Shown: positions 13,131 to 23,504 of the stretch, one piece after another | Position numbering within the stretch: the first letter of the stretch is position 1 | How the letters are laid out: each line of letters starts with the position of its first letter | Program-made: the position numbers and the translations under genes | The notes under the pieces: model-generated | What the model saw: the letters and a program-made list of their open reading frames with translations, nothing else | What the model was told of the DNA's origin: nothing | Databases searched by the model: none | DNA from: Helianthus annuus | Taxonomy: Eukaryota; Streptophyta; Magnoliopsida; Asterales; Asteraceae | NCBI RefSeq assembly: GCF_002127325.2 | Contig: NC_035440.2 | Coordinates: 75,642,464 to 75,706,463 of the forward strand | DNA: 64,000 nt | Direction of reading: 5' to 3'

Positions 13131-14016
13131 TTTCCAACATACTTTTACACAAAGGTTAATATGTTCCTTATCTTCCTAGCATATCCAATTAAATAATTGA
13201 AAGAAAATCTCATGTGGGTCCCACTAGTGAACTGTCCATAATGGGGGGGGGGGGGTCTTGGTTTGGTTTCAATTATTAGTTACATAAACTAGTTAGACTT
13301 TAAGTGTTTGGTTTAGGGATTTAGGTGTTTAGTGTTTATATGATGCAATATGATATTCGGTGACCATAACTAGTTTTGTAACACTAAAACAATGCTTCTA
13401 GTAAGATTTTGATGTTTCGGGTAATGTTCGGTTGTTCGGTTCGTTACTGTTCGTTACAGTGCTAAGTTGCGCAGTTTAGTGTGCTTTATGTAGTCTTTTA
13501 TGACAGTTTCGATTCCCGACACTTAGGAAAGTATTCTGGACCATTATATCATAATTCTGCATTATATTTTGGAGTTTGAATGCTGAAAATAGCTGAATTT
13601 TGGTTATTTTCTGCAGAATTCTGCACTTTTAGTGTGTTTTAGGCACTTTCCGACACTTTATCTATCACCTAGAAAAGCAATTTTGTGGTCCTTACTTCCC
13701 TACACACTATACTAGTGTAATACATTATCTCTGGCTCATACTAGGCCTCATAATATTGTTTATCTATGTACTGAACTTCGTCAACATTTTTTTTTGTTTG
13801 TCTGGTAATGGTGCCAATTCTGTTCTGTGTATCATCTGAACTATCTTGTGTTGCATGTAGCAACGAATAAAGTCTTGTATCATGAAATGCCATTGTATGT
13901 ATATAACAGTAATCAAAATTTCATTTGTCTTGTAAACTAGATCATGCACAATTATTTAAGCACAGATTATTGTTTGATTAGTGTACGGAATGTACGGAAA
14001 AGTGACAGTTGTCACA

Positions 14017-14026
14017 GTCTTCCCCC
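14017..14026 (-). other. Polypurine tract
   Basis: On the element strand GGGGGAAGAC precedes the LTR start TGTGACA, and AATTTCGGGACGAAATTC lies just upstream. This fixes the element as minus-strand. Confidence 0.8.
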
Positions 14027-16080
14027 GTTAAAAGAATTTCGTCCCGAAATTCAAGCGATGCCACTGGTCGCACGGGAGTTGTGAATGAAATGTGGTCACT
14101 TATGTTTTAAAATTTGTCTTCATGTTCCCTTGTATCTCTGGGTCATGTTATGAATTCTACCATACCCAAGTAAATCAATCATGTCTTTTCTGTATCTTGT
14201 GGACTCTTGGTCCGTAACCTTAACAGGTTTCTATAGTATTGTGGACTCTTGGTCCAAAACCTTAACAAGTTTCTATAGTATTGTGGACTCTTGGTCCAAA
14301 ACCTTAACAGGTTCCTATAGTAATTCTGTCGTTTGTTATTGACATGAATCTTATTTGTGGGGACTACGACTGTTCCTTGAGTCAGACTCCTTTAAAGACT
14401 AGACACATGAATGTGTCGGGATCACTACTGATCTTTTTCTGGAAGTTTCATCTTGTGAACAATGGTTCCGATCCCTACATCGGGGATTCGACCCTTTTAG
14501 TTTTCCAAATCACACTACGCCTTCTCTAGGCGAGGCTCTCATTTTAGTCATACTTCTTGTCTCAAATTCTTACGATTTCTGCCGCTCATCGGCCTAATCT
14601 TTCTATATTCTGCGGGCTGTCTCGATATGCTCACATATCTAAACGGTTTGCCTCTAGTTCTTCCTGAACCAACTCGGGCCAGTAGATTGTTTATTCCCGG
14701 TCTCTGATCAACACGACGGGAATCGACTTATTATGTTCTACCTAAAGCTTCACACGAAGCGGTTTAATCGGCGGTGTGATAAATACTGTCATAGGAAAAC
14801 TCTACTAGGGGCAAGTGAGGGTTCCAACTTTTTATCGAAGTTTATCACACAAGCACGTATCGTGTTCATACAGTCTGCATCGTTCAGTAACTCAGTCTAT
14901 TCATGTTAATATTCAAGTTCTTACGATCAACGGTGTGCTGCAATCTTCGTGATCAGTAAAGGTCGTGCAACGTTTTCCTTCAGGTAATGACGTCAAATTT
15001 GTGGCGCGCAATTACTGTATCCAGCTCAATGTTCCTTCTTATGATTCCTTAATCGATGCGCCGCGTACGCAACGTTGTGGTCTCGTTGCATCGGCGTACA
15101 ACCGAGACCTTGTTGAGAAGCGTCACGTAATTGCAACTCTAGCTCCTTAGCTCTTGGTTGCAGGGTTGGCATGAATCTCGCTCTTTATCCATCATGTATC
15201 TTAAAGTTCTTACTTCGCGAACTCGCAATCCGCCTTCCGTCGTCATAGCACATAACTGTTCTTTTCTCTAAGAGTTGCAAGGTAAATTGCAGTAGTTGCC
15301 CACGACCTTCCTTGGTCGTTGGCCATATAAGAATGTAGTCAACCAATATAATTATGATCTATCCAGGTATGGCTTACACGTTCGATTAATGAGGTCCATG
15401 AATATTGTCGATGCATGTGTTAAGCCAAATGGTACGACAAGGAACTCGTAATGCTCGAAGCGAGTCCTAAAGGTCGTTTTAGGGATATTTCCTTCTTGCA
15501 TTCACAGTTGAGGACACCTTGTCCTCAAGTCGATATTCGAGTAGTAACTAGAACCTTACGATTTGTCTATTCATGTCATCAATCCTTGGCAAAGGGTTCT
15601 GATTCTCAATTCTTCAAATTTTATGCAAAATGGAACTGTCAACTTTCTCTGTGGGTCCTTAACTAAGGATGTCATGTTTCTAATTTCCTTTGTCTAGCAG
15701 TTCTTGTCGTCATACCGGAGGCTCATGCTTCGCGGACGAAGCTAGTTGGTAAGGCGTCATCTTGTCACTGGTGCCGCTTCTGGCACGAGGCTCATGTTAA
15801 TCCTCTCTTGTCGCTGCGGAGGGGCGTTCCTGGCAAGTCTTCAGAAAAGGCTTCTGGGACTTCTTTCATCATGGGGATGTTCTCAGGCTCTATACTTGGA
15901 TATCCAATCCATGCTGACTATCATATTATGACTCCTCAAGTCAGAAGGTTCCGGCCTTCTGAGTCCTTAAATACAATCCTTTATTGCTTCGTCTGCTTAA
16001 ACTAGCCTTCTATATGCCTATTTCTAAAGGATACGAGACGTCTATTTTACTCGAAACTAGGCCAAACAGTTTCTTAAGTT
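14027..16080 (-). pseudogene. Ty3/gypsy pol remnant (RT, integrase)
   Basis: Only about 2 kb lies between gag and the purine tract, against 3.5-4 kb for a full pol, so large parts are missing. Minus-strand translation gives reverse-transcriptase pieces around 15250-15450 ([22 protein letters not shown]) where the family has FMDLMNRVCKPYLD. A post-integrase piece around 14640-14720 (YWPELVQE) corresponds to the family's LTGPELVQET. Stops and frameshifts break every domain. Plus-strand open frames in this interval are shadows. It cannot make an active enzyme. Confidence 0.75.
14197..14322. repeat. 42-bp tandem repeat, three copies
   Basis: TTGTGGACTCTTGGTCC followed by AACCTTAACAGG and TTTCTATAGTA, repeated three times with few changes, in the distal part of the dead pol region. 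Confidence 0.9.
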
Positions 16081-17304
16081 CTAAGTATGCAAGGTTAATG
16101 TTGATGCCAGTATTAATAAAAAAATAGATGCATAAGGTTGGTTAATAGGGAACGTACCCGTAACCGCACCTGGGTCCTGGCGTGTTTCACGAGTTTTGAT
16201 CGTGAAAACCCTTCCTTGCTTGATTCTTCTTAGGGCAATCTTTCCTAAAGTGCCCTGCTTCACCACATCTGTAGCAACCTGGTACTCTACCATTATCTCT
16301 TCCGTCTGGATCCTTCGCCCAACAGGCATCCTGGCTGTGCCCTTCTTTCCACACTTTCCGCACTTAGGCCTCAGACATCGACCTTTATGGTGAGAATTGC
16401 ATTCCTCGCACCTCGGCTTAGTCCCCAAGTAGACCTTACCTCCGGCCTTATTAGTGGCTCCAACAGTTTTCCTGCCATGCGGCAGATTCACTTTCTTTCT
16501 TTTATTTGCTTTAGAGCTTCCATAGCTGACTCGGGTGCTCGATTTTAGGCTTGAAGACTTCCTCTTCCTGTTACCAGATGACTCCGCATGAGTCTCCTTC
16601 TTGTTATCCTCAGATTCCGAAAATTTCCCCATGCACAGAGCTTCTTTAATGAGAGTGACACTCAAATCGATAGCCTCTGCGATGGTCGAGGGCTTCGAGG
16701 TAGTAACCAAGCTCCTAATTTGGGGTGCAAGTCCCCAAATGAATCGTTCAATCCTTTTGAATTCCGGTTTGACTAAGTAGGGGACGACCCTAGACAAGTC
16801 GTGAAATCGTTGGACATATTCAGGAATCTTCGTTCCGTCCATTTTCAAATTCCAGAACTCCACCTCAAGCTTCTGGATTTCAGCCCTAGAACAGTATTTC
16901 TTTTCCATCATTTTCTTGAGCTCGTCCCAGCTTAGTGCGTAAGCAGCATCTGCACCAAGGGTCTGAACCTGAAGGTTCCACCAGGAGAGTGCGCCATCTA
17001 AGAATAACCCTGAGATATAGGTAACTCACTGCTGGGATGAACAGTTACTCATCCTTAGAACGGAGTCAGTCTTTTCTATCCAACGAACAAACGCAACAGC
17101 ACCTCCTGTGCCGTCAAAGTTTAATGGCTTACAGTCCAGAAATTGTTTATAGGTGCAGCCAGTTGGAGGGTTATTTCCGGTAGTGCCACCGCTGTGTTTG
17201 GAGCGGAGGGCTTCATGTCGTGCAATTGCCTGTGAGATTCGTTCTTGAAGCTCAGCTTCTGTCCTTGGTAACGTACTGGTGTCTGTGTCGCGTCTGGGCG
17301 GCAT
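16081..17304 (-). pseudogene. Ty3/gypsy gag, broken
   Basis: The frame starts at ATG 17304 (MPPRRDTDTSTL), a usual chromovirus-type Gag start. It runs through a retrotransposon-gag domain (SGLFLDGALSWWNLQ, then the IWGLAPQIRSLV region) toward a zinc-knuckle segment. One in-frame TGA at 17026-17028 interrupts it. A one-base loss in the knuckle (CGKCGKKG) destroys the first CCHC motif, and the normal frame reappears downstream at VFTIKTRETRQDPGAVTGTF, the usual start of the protease region. Gag would package element RNA in the cytoplasm; this copy cannot make it intact. Confidence 0.85.
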
Positions 17305-18785
17305 TCTCTTCTGTCAAAATGCATGAGGTAGGTTAGACAACATTCCATAATTGTCATAGCGCCATAAGCCATCATGTAATCACCCAAATTTTTCACACGT
17401 ATTTATAATCAACAATGCATGAGTGAGGAAACAATTACTGAGCCTTCATAGGCTTGGCTACTTGGCTTATTGTTTTTAATAATGTATTTGAGGCTACATC
17501 GCCCTGGTCATACAAGTTTCATAAAGTGGTAGAGTGTAACATCACTGAATCTTTCTGAATGTTATTCCTCCTCTCTTGCTTAAATATCGTTCCTCAAACG
17601 TCTCGTACACGGGTAGTCACGAAGTAGGCAAGACAGATTTCCTACTTTATAAAGTGCTAAAGCACTGGTCTAGGCATTGTTCTACCATATGAAGGTGTGA
17701 ACACCTATAGATTATTTTTGGAGGGATGATGATCTTTAACCTGACCCGCAGAGTCCACCAGGATTTCCATGCACTACAAATTGTTATTACGTGGCCCCCG
17801 TAATAATAAATTGTCTTGCACAGTTACCCCAATTTTCTCTCGTCCAAGCAGATGATCAATCACGGAGGGGACACTACTGTCCTTATATCTCTGTTATGGG
17901 AAGGATCATTGCGGTGGTCCATGCGCTAACACTCGTTATCGTTATGCGCGTATAGGCACGATGATTAAATGAAGTAGGAATAAAGAGAATTCCCAGTAGT
18001 TGGAGGGGCACCTTCAAGACGAATACTTCATCTTCCTTTTCTGGTCAAGTATGTCGTCAATCTCGCTTCACAAAAGTCGCAGGGATCTCGTCCCGTTGAT
18101 TAAGAATTCGTTCAAGGTTGCCGCCTCTACCTCGCCATCATCACCGTAGTCAGGCACCTTCACGATCGAGAGGGAAGAACAGCCATCTCCTACAGAAGCA
18201 AGCTCGGAATCTTGTCTGGTAATCACTCTAGCTATGAGCTTTGCAATGAACGCGAGGTCGATAGCTTCATCGTGCGAGTTACGTACATTAGTAGGAGTCG
18301 GAGTCTAAAGTATCTTGTTCACGTCAATAGTCATTCCGTACACTTATTAGTATGTAGTCATGTCAATATTTATTCCGTACACTTATTCGTATGTATGTAT
18401 TGATAAACAAATATATTACTTAGCATAAACAGGCATTTTGATCATATCACGTATAACTCTCGTTTTTTTTTGGGGGGGGGGGTCATTTTTCTAGTTGTCG
18501 ATTCACGACAGAAACACTACTTGGTACTAGTTATCACCAAGAGTGTATTTTATTTTTGGCAAGTCTATCTCGTGTAGACTATGCCTTAATTGGCACCTTA
18601 TCTTGAGGGTATTACCTACTAATGTCCTTGCCTTGTCTCTTTTTGAAAAGTGTTTGACTCGTGGATCTTGACGCTTACGTGAATGCAATGAAAACCTTTT
18701 TGTAAAACGTTTTCATGAGAGAACTCTAGTGATTGTAGTCTAGACTCGAGAAGAAATCCTAGTTCACTACAATCGAAGCTCTAAA
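17305..18785 (-). other. Leader of the gypsy element, truncated
   Basis: Non-coding sequence 5' of gag on the element strand, with a G-run near 18472-18481. It ends abruptly at 18785 against the second 530-bp flank copy. Neither a primer site nor a 5' LTR is present at that junction. Confidence 0.6.
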
Positions 18786-19315
18786 TGCATGTAATTAATT
18801 AAATATACAGTGATTAGGTCGTACGGATTAACCCATAATTTTGTCGGTTGTCACAATGTTAATGACACTGGCCCTAGACAAAAGCTGGTCCCTAGAAGGA
18901 GATTGATGATTGAGTATCATGAGAGTTCTGGTGCAAATTCTATAGTGGGTCAAGATGTTATAGGGGGTTAGAATGATATAGAAGTCAGACTGCTTATAGG
19001 GGGTTAGAATGATATAGAAGTCAGACTGCTTATAGGGGGTTAAAATGCTATAGAAGTCAGACTGTTATAGAGGGTCAGAATGCTTTAGATGGTCAAAATG
19101 CTATGGTGTCTGAGATTGCTATAGAGACTCAAAGTTAACAAAATAGGCATACATATTAAGCCCTTGGAAAAATAGACAGAGACAAAAATATCTAATCAGA
19201 TGATGCAAACAAGATCCACCGGCTAAGACGGCTAGGGCTTAGCCTACACAAAAACGATGAAGTATAACGAGGTACACAAAAAACCAATAAAAAACACATG
19301 TAAAGCGCAACCTAA
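18786..19315. repeat. 530-bp duplicated flank, copy 2
   Basis: Second copy of 9862-10392. The junction sits in shared TCTAAATGCATG; the left copy is preceded by AATCAAG and this one by AATCGAAGC. It ends in CCTAA. Confidence 0.8.
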
Positions 19316-22300
19316 TGTCACACCCTGTCTTTTGCGGAAGCGTATGATGTGTGACTGGTTTAATATCACTGCATTCAATCGTAATAAACAACTACATGAT
19401 CAAAACGATGTTCATCCATTCATAAAATTTATGTATTACAAACATTGTTTATTCAAGTTTTTAAAACACAACCTTCGACTAGGTTACAAACCGACAAAAG
19501 TGGATGACATCTAAACTTCTAGTTACGACACTTGCGTCCAAGATCCATCCTGTTACCTGAAATACATGTAATTTTGGAAAACATCAACAAAAAGTTGAGC
19601 GAGTTCGTGCGTCTAGTTTGTGTACTGTAATTGTTGTAAATCTTTGATAGGCTCTTTTGTAAACATATATGAAAAACGTGTATGAACATGAATGTTTTAC
19701 AAGAACTTTAAGGCATGTGAGGACATGGGAAGTACTTGTTATGACTCCTTGTCGGAATACTCGTTCTGATTCCTTGTCGGAGTACTCGTTTTGACTCCTT
19801 GAATGTGTCGATTACCCTCGATTGTGTCGATTTCCCTCGACTGTGTCGATTAACCTCGACTGGGACTCCGAAGCACTACTAGGTACTAGTTTTGACCATG
19901 AGTGGGGTTCGGCCGTACCCGTTAGATCTAACCCTCGTCCCTAATTAATGAATGTTTTTAATGGCTTGGTACTAGTTTTCACCAAGACTTTATGGCATTT
20001 TTAGTATTTAGTCTATGCTCACATGATCTAGTATTTCATAGGCATTTCATACCGTTTAAGTATTTGTACATGTATTTCACCCCCGAGAGTTATAAAACCA
20101 AAAACAGTTAAAGAAAAGAGGGAGCATGAACTCACTGTTTTGCGTCTTCAGTACTCGTAACTCAAATCTCGTCTGCAATACGACTACCTACAATGTGCTA
20201 GGGTCTATTAGTCGAGTGGGTCGTGCCTTGTCTTAGTATTCATGTTTTGAGTTACATTTTCTTTATGTCTTTACATCATCCAGAGTTATAATACTTTTCA
20301 AGTATTCGTTTTCGTGTTTCCTTCCCAAGGATGGGAGTATTTCATACATGTATTCTTGTATTTGTAGTTTTGAAAATAATATATTTTCACTTAGAAAATA
20401 TATTTAGACTTGTATTGTCCAAAAATAATGTATCGTCAAGAAAATATATATTTTTCTTCGAAAATCATATATCTTCTGAAATATTCTAAGAAAAAATATA
20501 TTTTTTTACTTCCCAAAAGTAATATATTTCCTTTTTGTCGAAAATATGATATACTTTGTAATAATAACGAAAATCATATTTTCACCTCTTTCGTTTCCAA
20601 AATAATATTTACCAAAAATATATTTGTAATGGTATTTTCCGGAACATTTTATAAGTTACGTTCTTGTTCGGTTGTCAATATTTAAGCGTGTAACTTATAT
20701 ACTTTATTCCTTGTAATTTTTGGTATTATTTTGGTGTTGCAAGTTCTTGGTATTTGTAAGTTATATTATTTTCCCTAAAATAATATAACTATTTCACATA
20801 ATCACACACAATGTCTTTAATGTATATATATATCCTAAATACATATTTTCCCATTTTTATTTGTAAAAACCAACCCCCAATGCTTGTATTTTTGTTACAA
20901 AAATCTATGGCAAAGTTTATATGGAAAATCATAGTTAAAAATACACTTGTTTAGAAAATATTTTCTAAGTGTTGGTATTTTTAGAAAATTTTGCCATAGT
21001 TTCCCCTGAAAATGGAGGTTTCCATGCTTTCAAGCATATCATTTTCTTTTGTAAAATCATCACCAATCATCAACAAGTCATTCAACCCTTACCATATGTC
21101 AAAAATATGAAATTTACACTATGTCATGAACTTGAAAATTTACAAAAATTTGTAGTGACTTACTAGTGTGTTTAGTAAGCTTAGTTACCCTTTAAAGTGT
21201 GGTTGTTTATTTAGAAACATCATTTTTGAAGAATTTAGATCTTTACAACTTGTAAAATATTTTTCTAAAAATATTTCTTCTTGCATTTTTCTTGTTAAAT
21301 ACATATTTTTACACTTGATTAACCACTAAAAATGTTATTGGTTTCTTTAAGAACCAAGTTTATGTAAATCTTGTAATTTAACTTAGTTTCTTGAGAAAAC
21401 TAGTTTTGTAATCACCCATTTACTAGATTCATAATATGTTTCATACTTCATCATACATAAAAATAACTTTATTTTTCAAGTTCATGTTTAACATAAAGGA
21501 TGATCATCATGATTTTCACAAGATTCATCCTTATACTTGCTAGACCATGTATTTAATCATCATCTAGCAAGCTTCTTATGATGATCAACATCATAATCAC
21601 AAGAAATCATCAAACAAGTTTCATACATACACCAAAACAACTTGATCTTCATGTTATTAAGCTTTATGTTCAAGTTCACCTTTATGTTTTCTTGAGTTTC
21701 TTGAGTTTAACATTTTTCATAACACTTTAACTACTAGAATCATGAGTAAAAATAGGATCAAAGAAGCTTACTACTAGCACTAAGGCTAGGGAAGAACAAG
21801 TATGGAGATGATGAAGAAAAGTGATGGATAAAAGCTCTTGGAGAAGGTCCTTCCACTTTCAATGCTACCAAGCTTCTTAGACGTGCTTAAGACACCTTGA
21901 GATCACCTTAGAATGGGTAGAATGAAGCTAGAAAATGATGGTCATGGTGGTGGTGTTCAGGCCGTAAGCAAGAGGAGGGAAAGGAAGGGAAGATGTTGGT
22001 TGAAGTTGTGGAATGAAAGAGAATGGTTAACTAGTGGTTCTTTATATAAATTTTCCAACATACTTTTACACAAAGGTTAATATGTTCCTTATCTTCCTAG
22101 AATATCCAATTAAATAACTGAAAGAAAATCTCATGTGGGTCCCACTAGTGAACCGTCCATAATGGGGGGGGGGGGGAGGGTCTTGGTTTGGTTTCAATTA
22201 TTAGTTACATAAACTAGTTAGACTTTAAGTGTTTGGTTTAGGGATTTAGGTGTTTAGTGTTTATATGATGCAATATGATATTCGGTGACCATAACTAGTT

Positions 22301-22939
22301 TTGTAACACTAAAACAATGCTTCTAGTAAGATTTTGATGTTTCAGGTAATGTCCGGTTGTTCGGTTCGTTACTGTTCGTTACAGTGCTAAGTTGCGCAGT
22401 TTAGTGTGCTTTATGTAGTCTTTTATGACAGTTTCGATTCCCGACACTTAGGAAAGTATTCTGAACCATTATATCATAATTCTGCATTATATTTTGGAGT
22501 TTAAATGCTGAAAATAGCTGAATTTTGGTTATTTTCTGCAGAATTCTGCACTTTTAGTGTGTTTTAGGCACTTTCCGGCACTTTTCTATCACCTAGAAAA
22601 CCAGTTTTGTGGTCCTTACTTCCCTACACACTATACTAGTGTAATACATCATCTCTGGCTCATACTGGGCCTCATAATATTGTTTGTCTATGTACTGAAC
22701 TTCGTCAACATTTTTTTTGTTTGTCTCGTAATGGTGCCAATTCTGTTCTGTGTACCATCTGAACTATCTTGTGTTGCATGTAGCAACGAATAAAGTCTTG
22801 TATCTTGAAATGCTAATGTATGTATATAACAGTAATCAAAATTTCATTTGTCTTGTAAACTAGATCATGCACAATTATTTAAGCACAGATTACTGTTTAA
22901 TTAGTGTACGGAATGTACGGAAAAGTGACGGTTGTCACA
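19316..22939 (-). repeat. Gypsy LTR, copy 2, solo-like with TSD CCTAA
   Basis: Flanked by CCTAA at 19311-19315 and 22940-22944, with TGTGACA termini on the element strand. With target duplication on both sides and no interior attached, this copy fits a solo LTR formed by LTR-LTR recombination. Confidence 0.8.
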
Positions 22940-22944
22940 CCTAA

Positions 22945-23504
22945 ATTCAACCTGCGGATGAAAAGCACATGCTAAATAGCCGGCAGATGAAAACTAGCGG
23001 GGCTAAATAGGCGGCCGCTAAAGCGAGAGGCTAAATCATAGGAGCCGGCTATTTGGCTTTCGCTTTACACGTGTCTCAATTTGACCGACTATTATGTGGA
23101 CCCCGTTGTACTTTACCATGAGCTTTTGTGCATGCAAAGCCCTAGCCGTTTTAGCTAGCTGGCGGATCCTATTCTCCTAATTGGTTTCTTTGGGCTTGTC
23201 TAATTCATTAACGACTGGACATACATGTCTATTCCGTTAGCTTTAAAGATTAACTTGTAGTAATTTTCCCCAAATTCAATCACTATTATGTAAAACAATT
23301 TGGCAAACCATACTCTTTTAATAATATCTGCTTAAAATTGACTTTAACTATTTAAAATAAATGAAGATATACTCATTAATGAGTCATAGTTACAACTTAC
23401 AACATCTATCAATGCTCTCAGTGTACATGACAACATAAACCAATCATAATTAATTTGATGTCATAAATTACAAAAAAATCACAAAAGGAAATAGAAATTA
23501 GGGT
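22945..23504. other. 3' flank of the PRK gene, with a short inverted repeat
   Basis: GCTAAATAGCCGGC at about 22972-22985 pairs imperfectly with GAGCCGGCTATTTGGC at about 23041-23056. AAAGCGAGAGGC pairs with GCTTTCGCTTT, so 22972-23070 could fold. No gene seen; the downstream part is probably the 3' UTR and flank of the kinase gene. Confidence 0.4.

Larger units (their letters stand above)
10393..14016 (-). repeat. Gypsy LTR, copy 1 (3' LTR of the first unit)
   Basis: Element strand begins TGTGACAACTGTCAC (at 14016) and ends GGTGTGACA (at 10393). It is near-identical to 19316-22939 over 3.6 kb. Visible differences include 19-bp repeat copy number near 10855-10930 and a roughly 34-bp block near 19755. 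Related end to end to the solo LTR at 50856-54651, which fixes the true termini. Confidence 0.85.
9862..22939 (-). mobile_element. Tandemly duplicated, decayed Ty3/gypsy (Tekay-like) insertion
   Basis: A minus-strand element: LTR at 10393-14016, purine tract, broken pol, broken gag and leader up to 18785. A second copy of the left flank (18786-19315) and a second LTR (19316-22939) follow. Both LTRs are 3,624 bp. CCTAA precedes each LTR (10388-10392, 19311-19315) and follows the second (22940-22944). The simplest reading is tandem duplication of flank plus element, truncation of the first copy in its leader, and collapse of the second to a solo LTR. There is no primer site where the leader meets the second flank copy, as this model expects. 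Confidence 0.7.

Noticed and set aside
9862..14016. A 4,155-bp LTR that includes the 530-bp segment
   Set aside because: The related solo LTR at 50856-54651 ends where the 3,624-bp LTR does, and CCTAA borders support the shorter version.
14344..16005. Plus-strand open frames
   Set aside because: They are shadows of minus-strand gypsy pol remnants.
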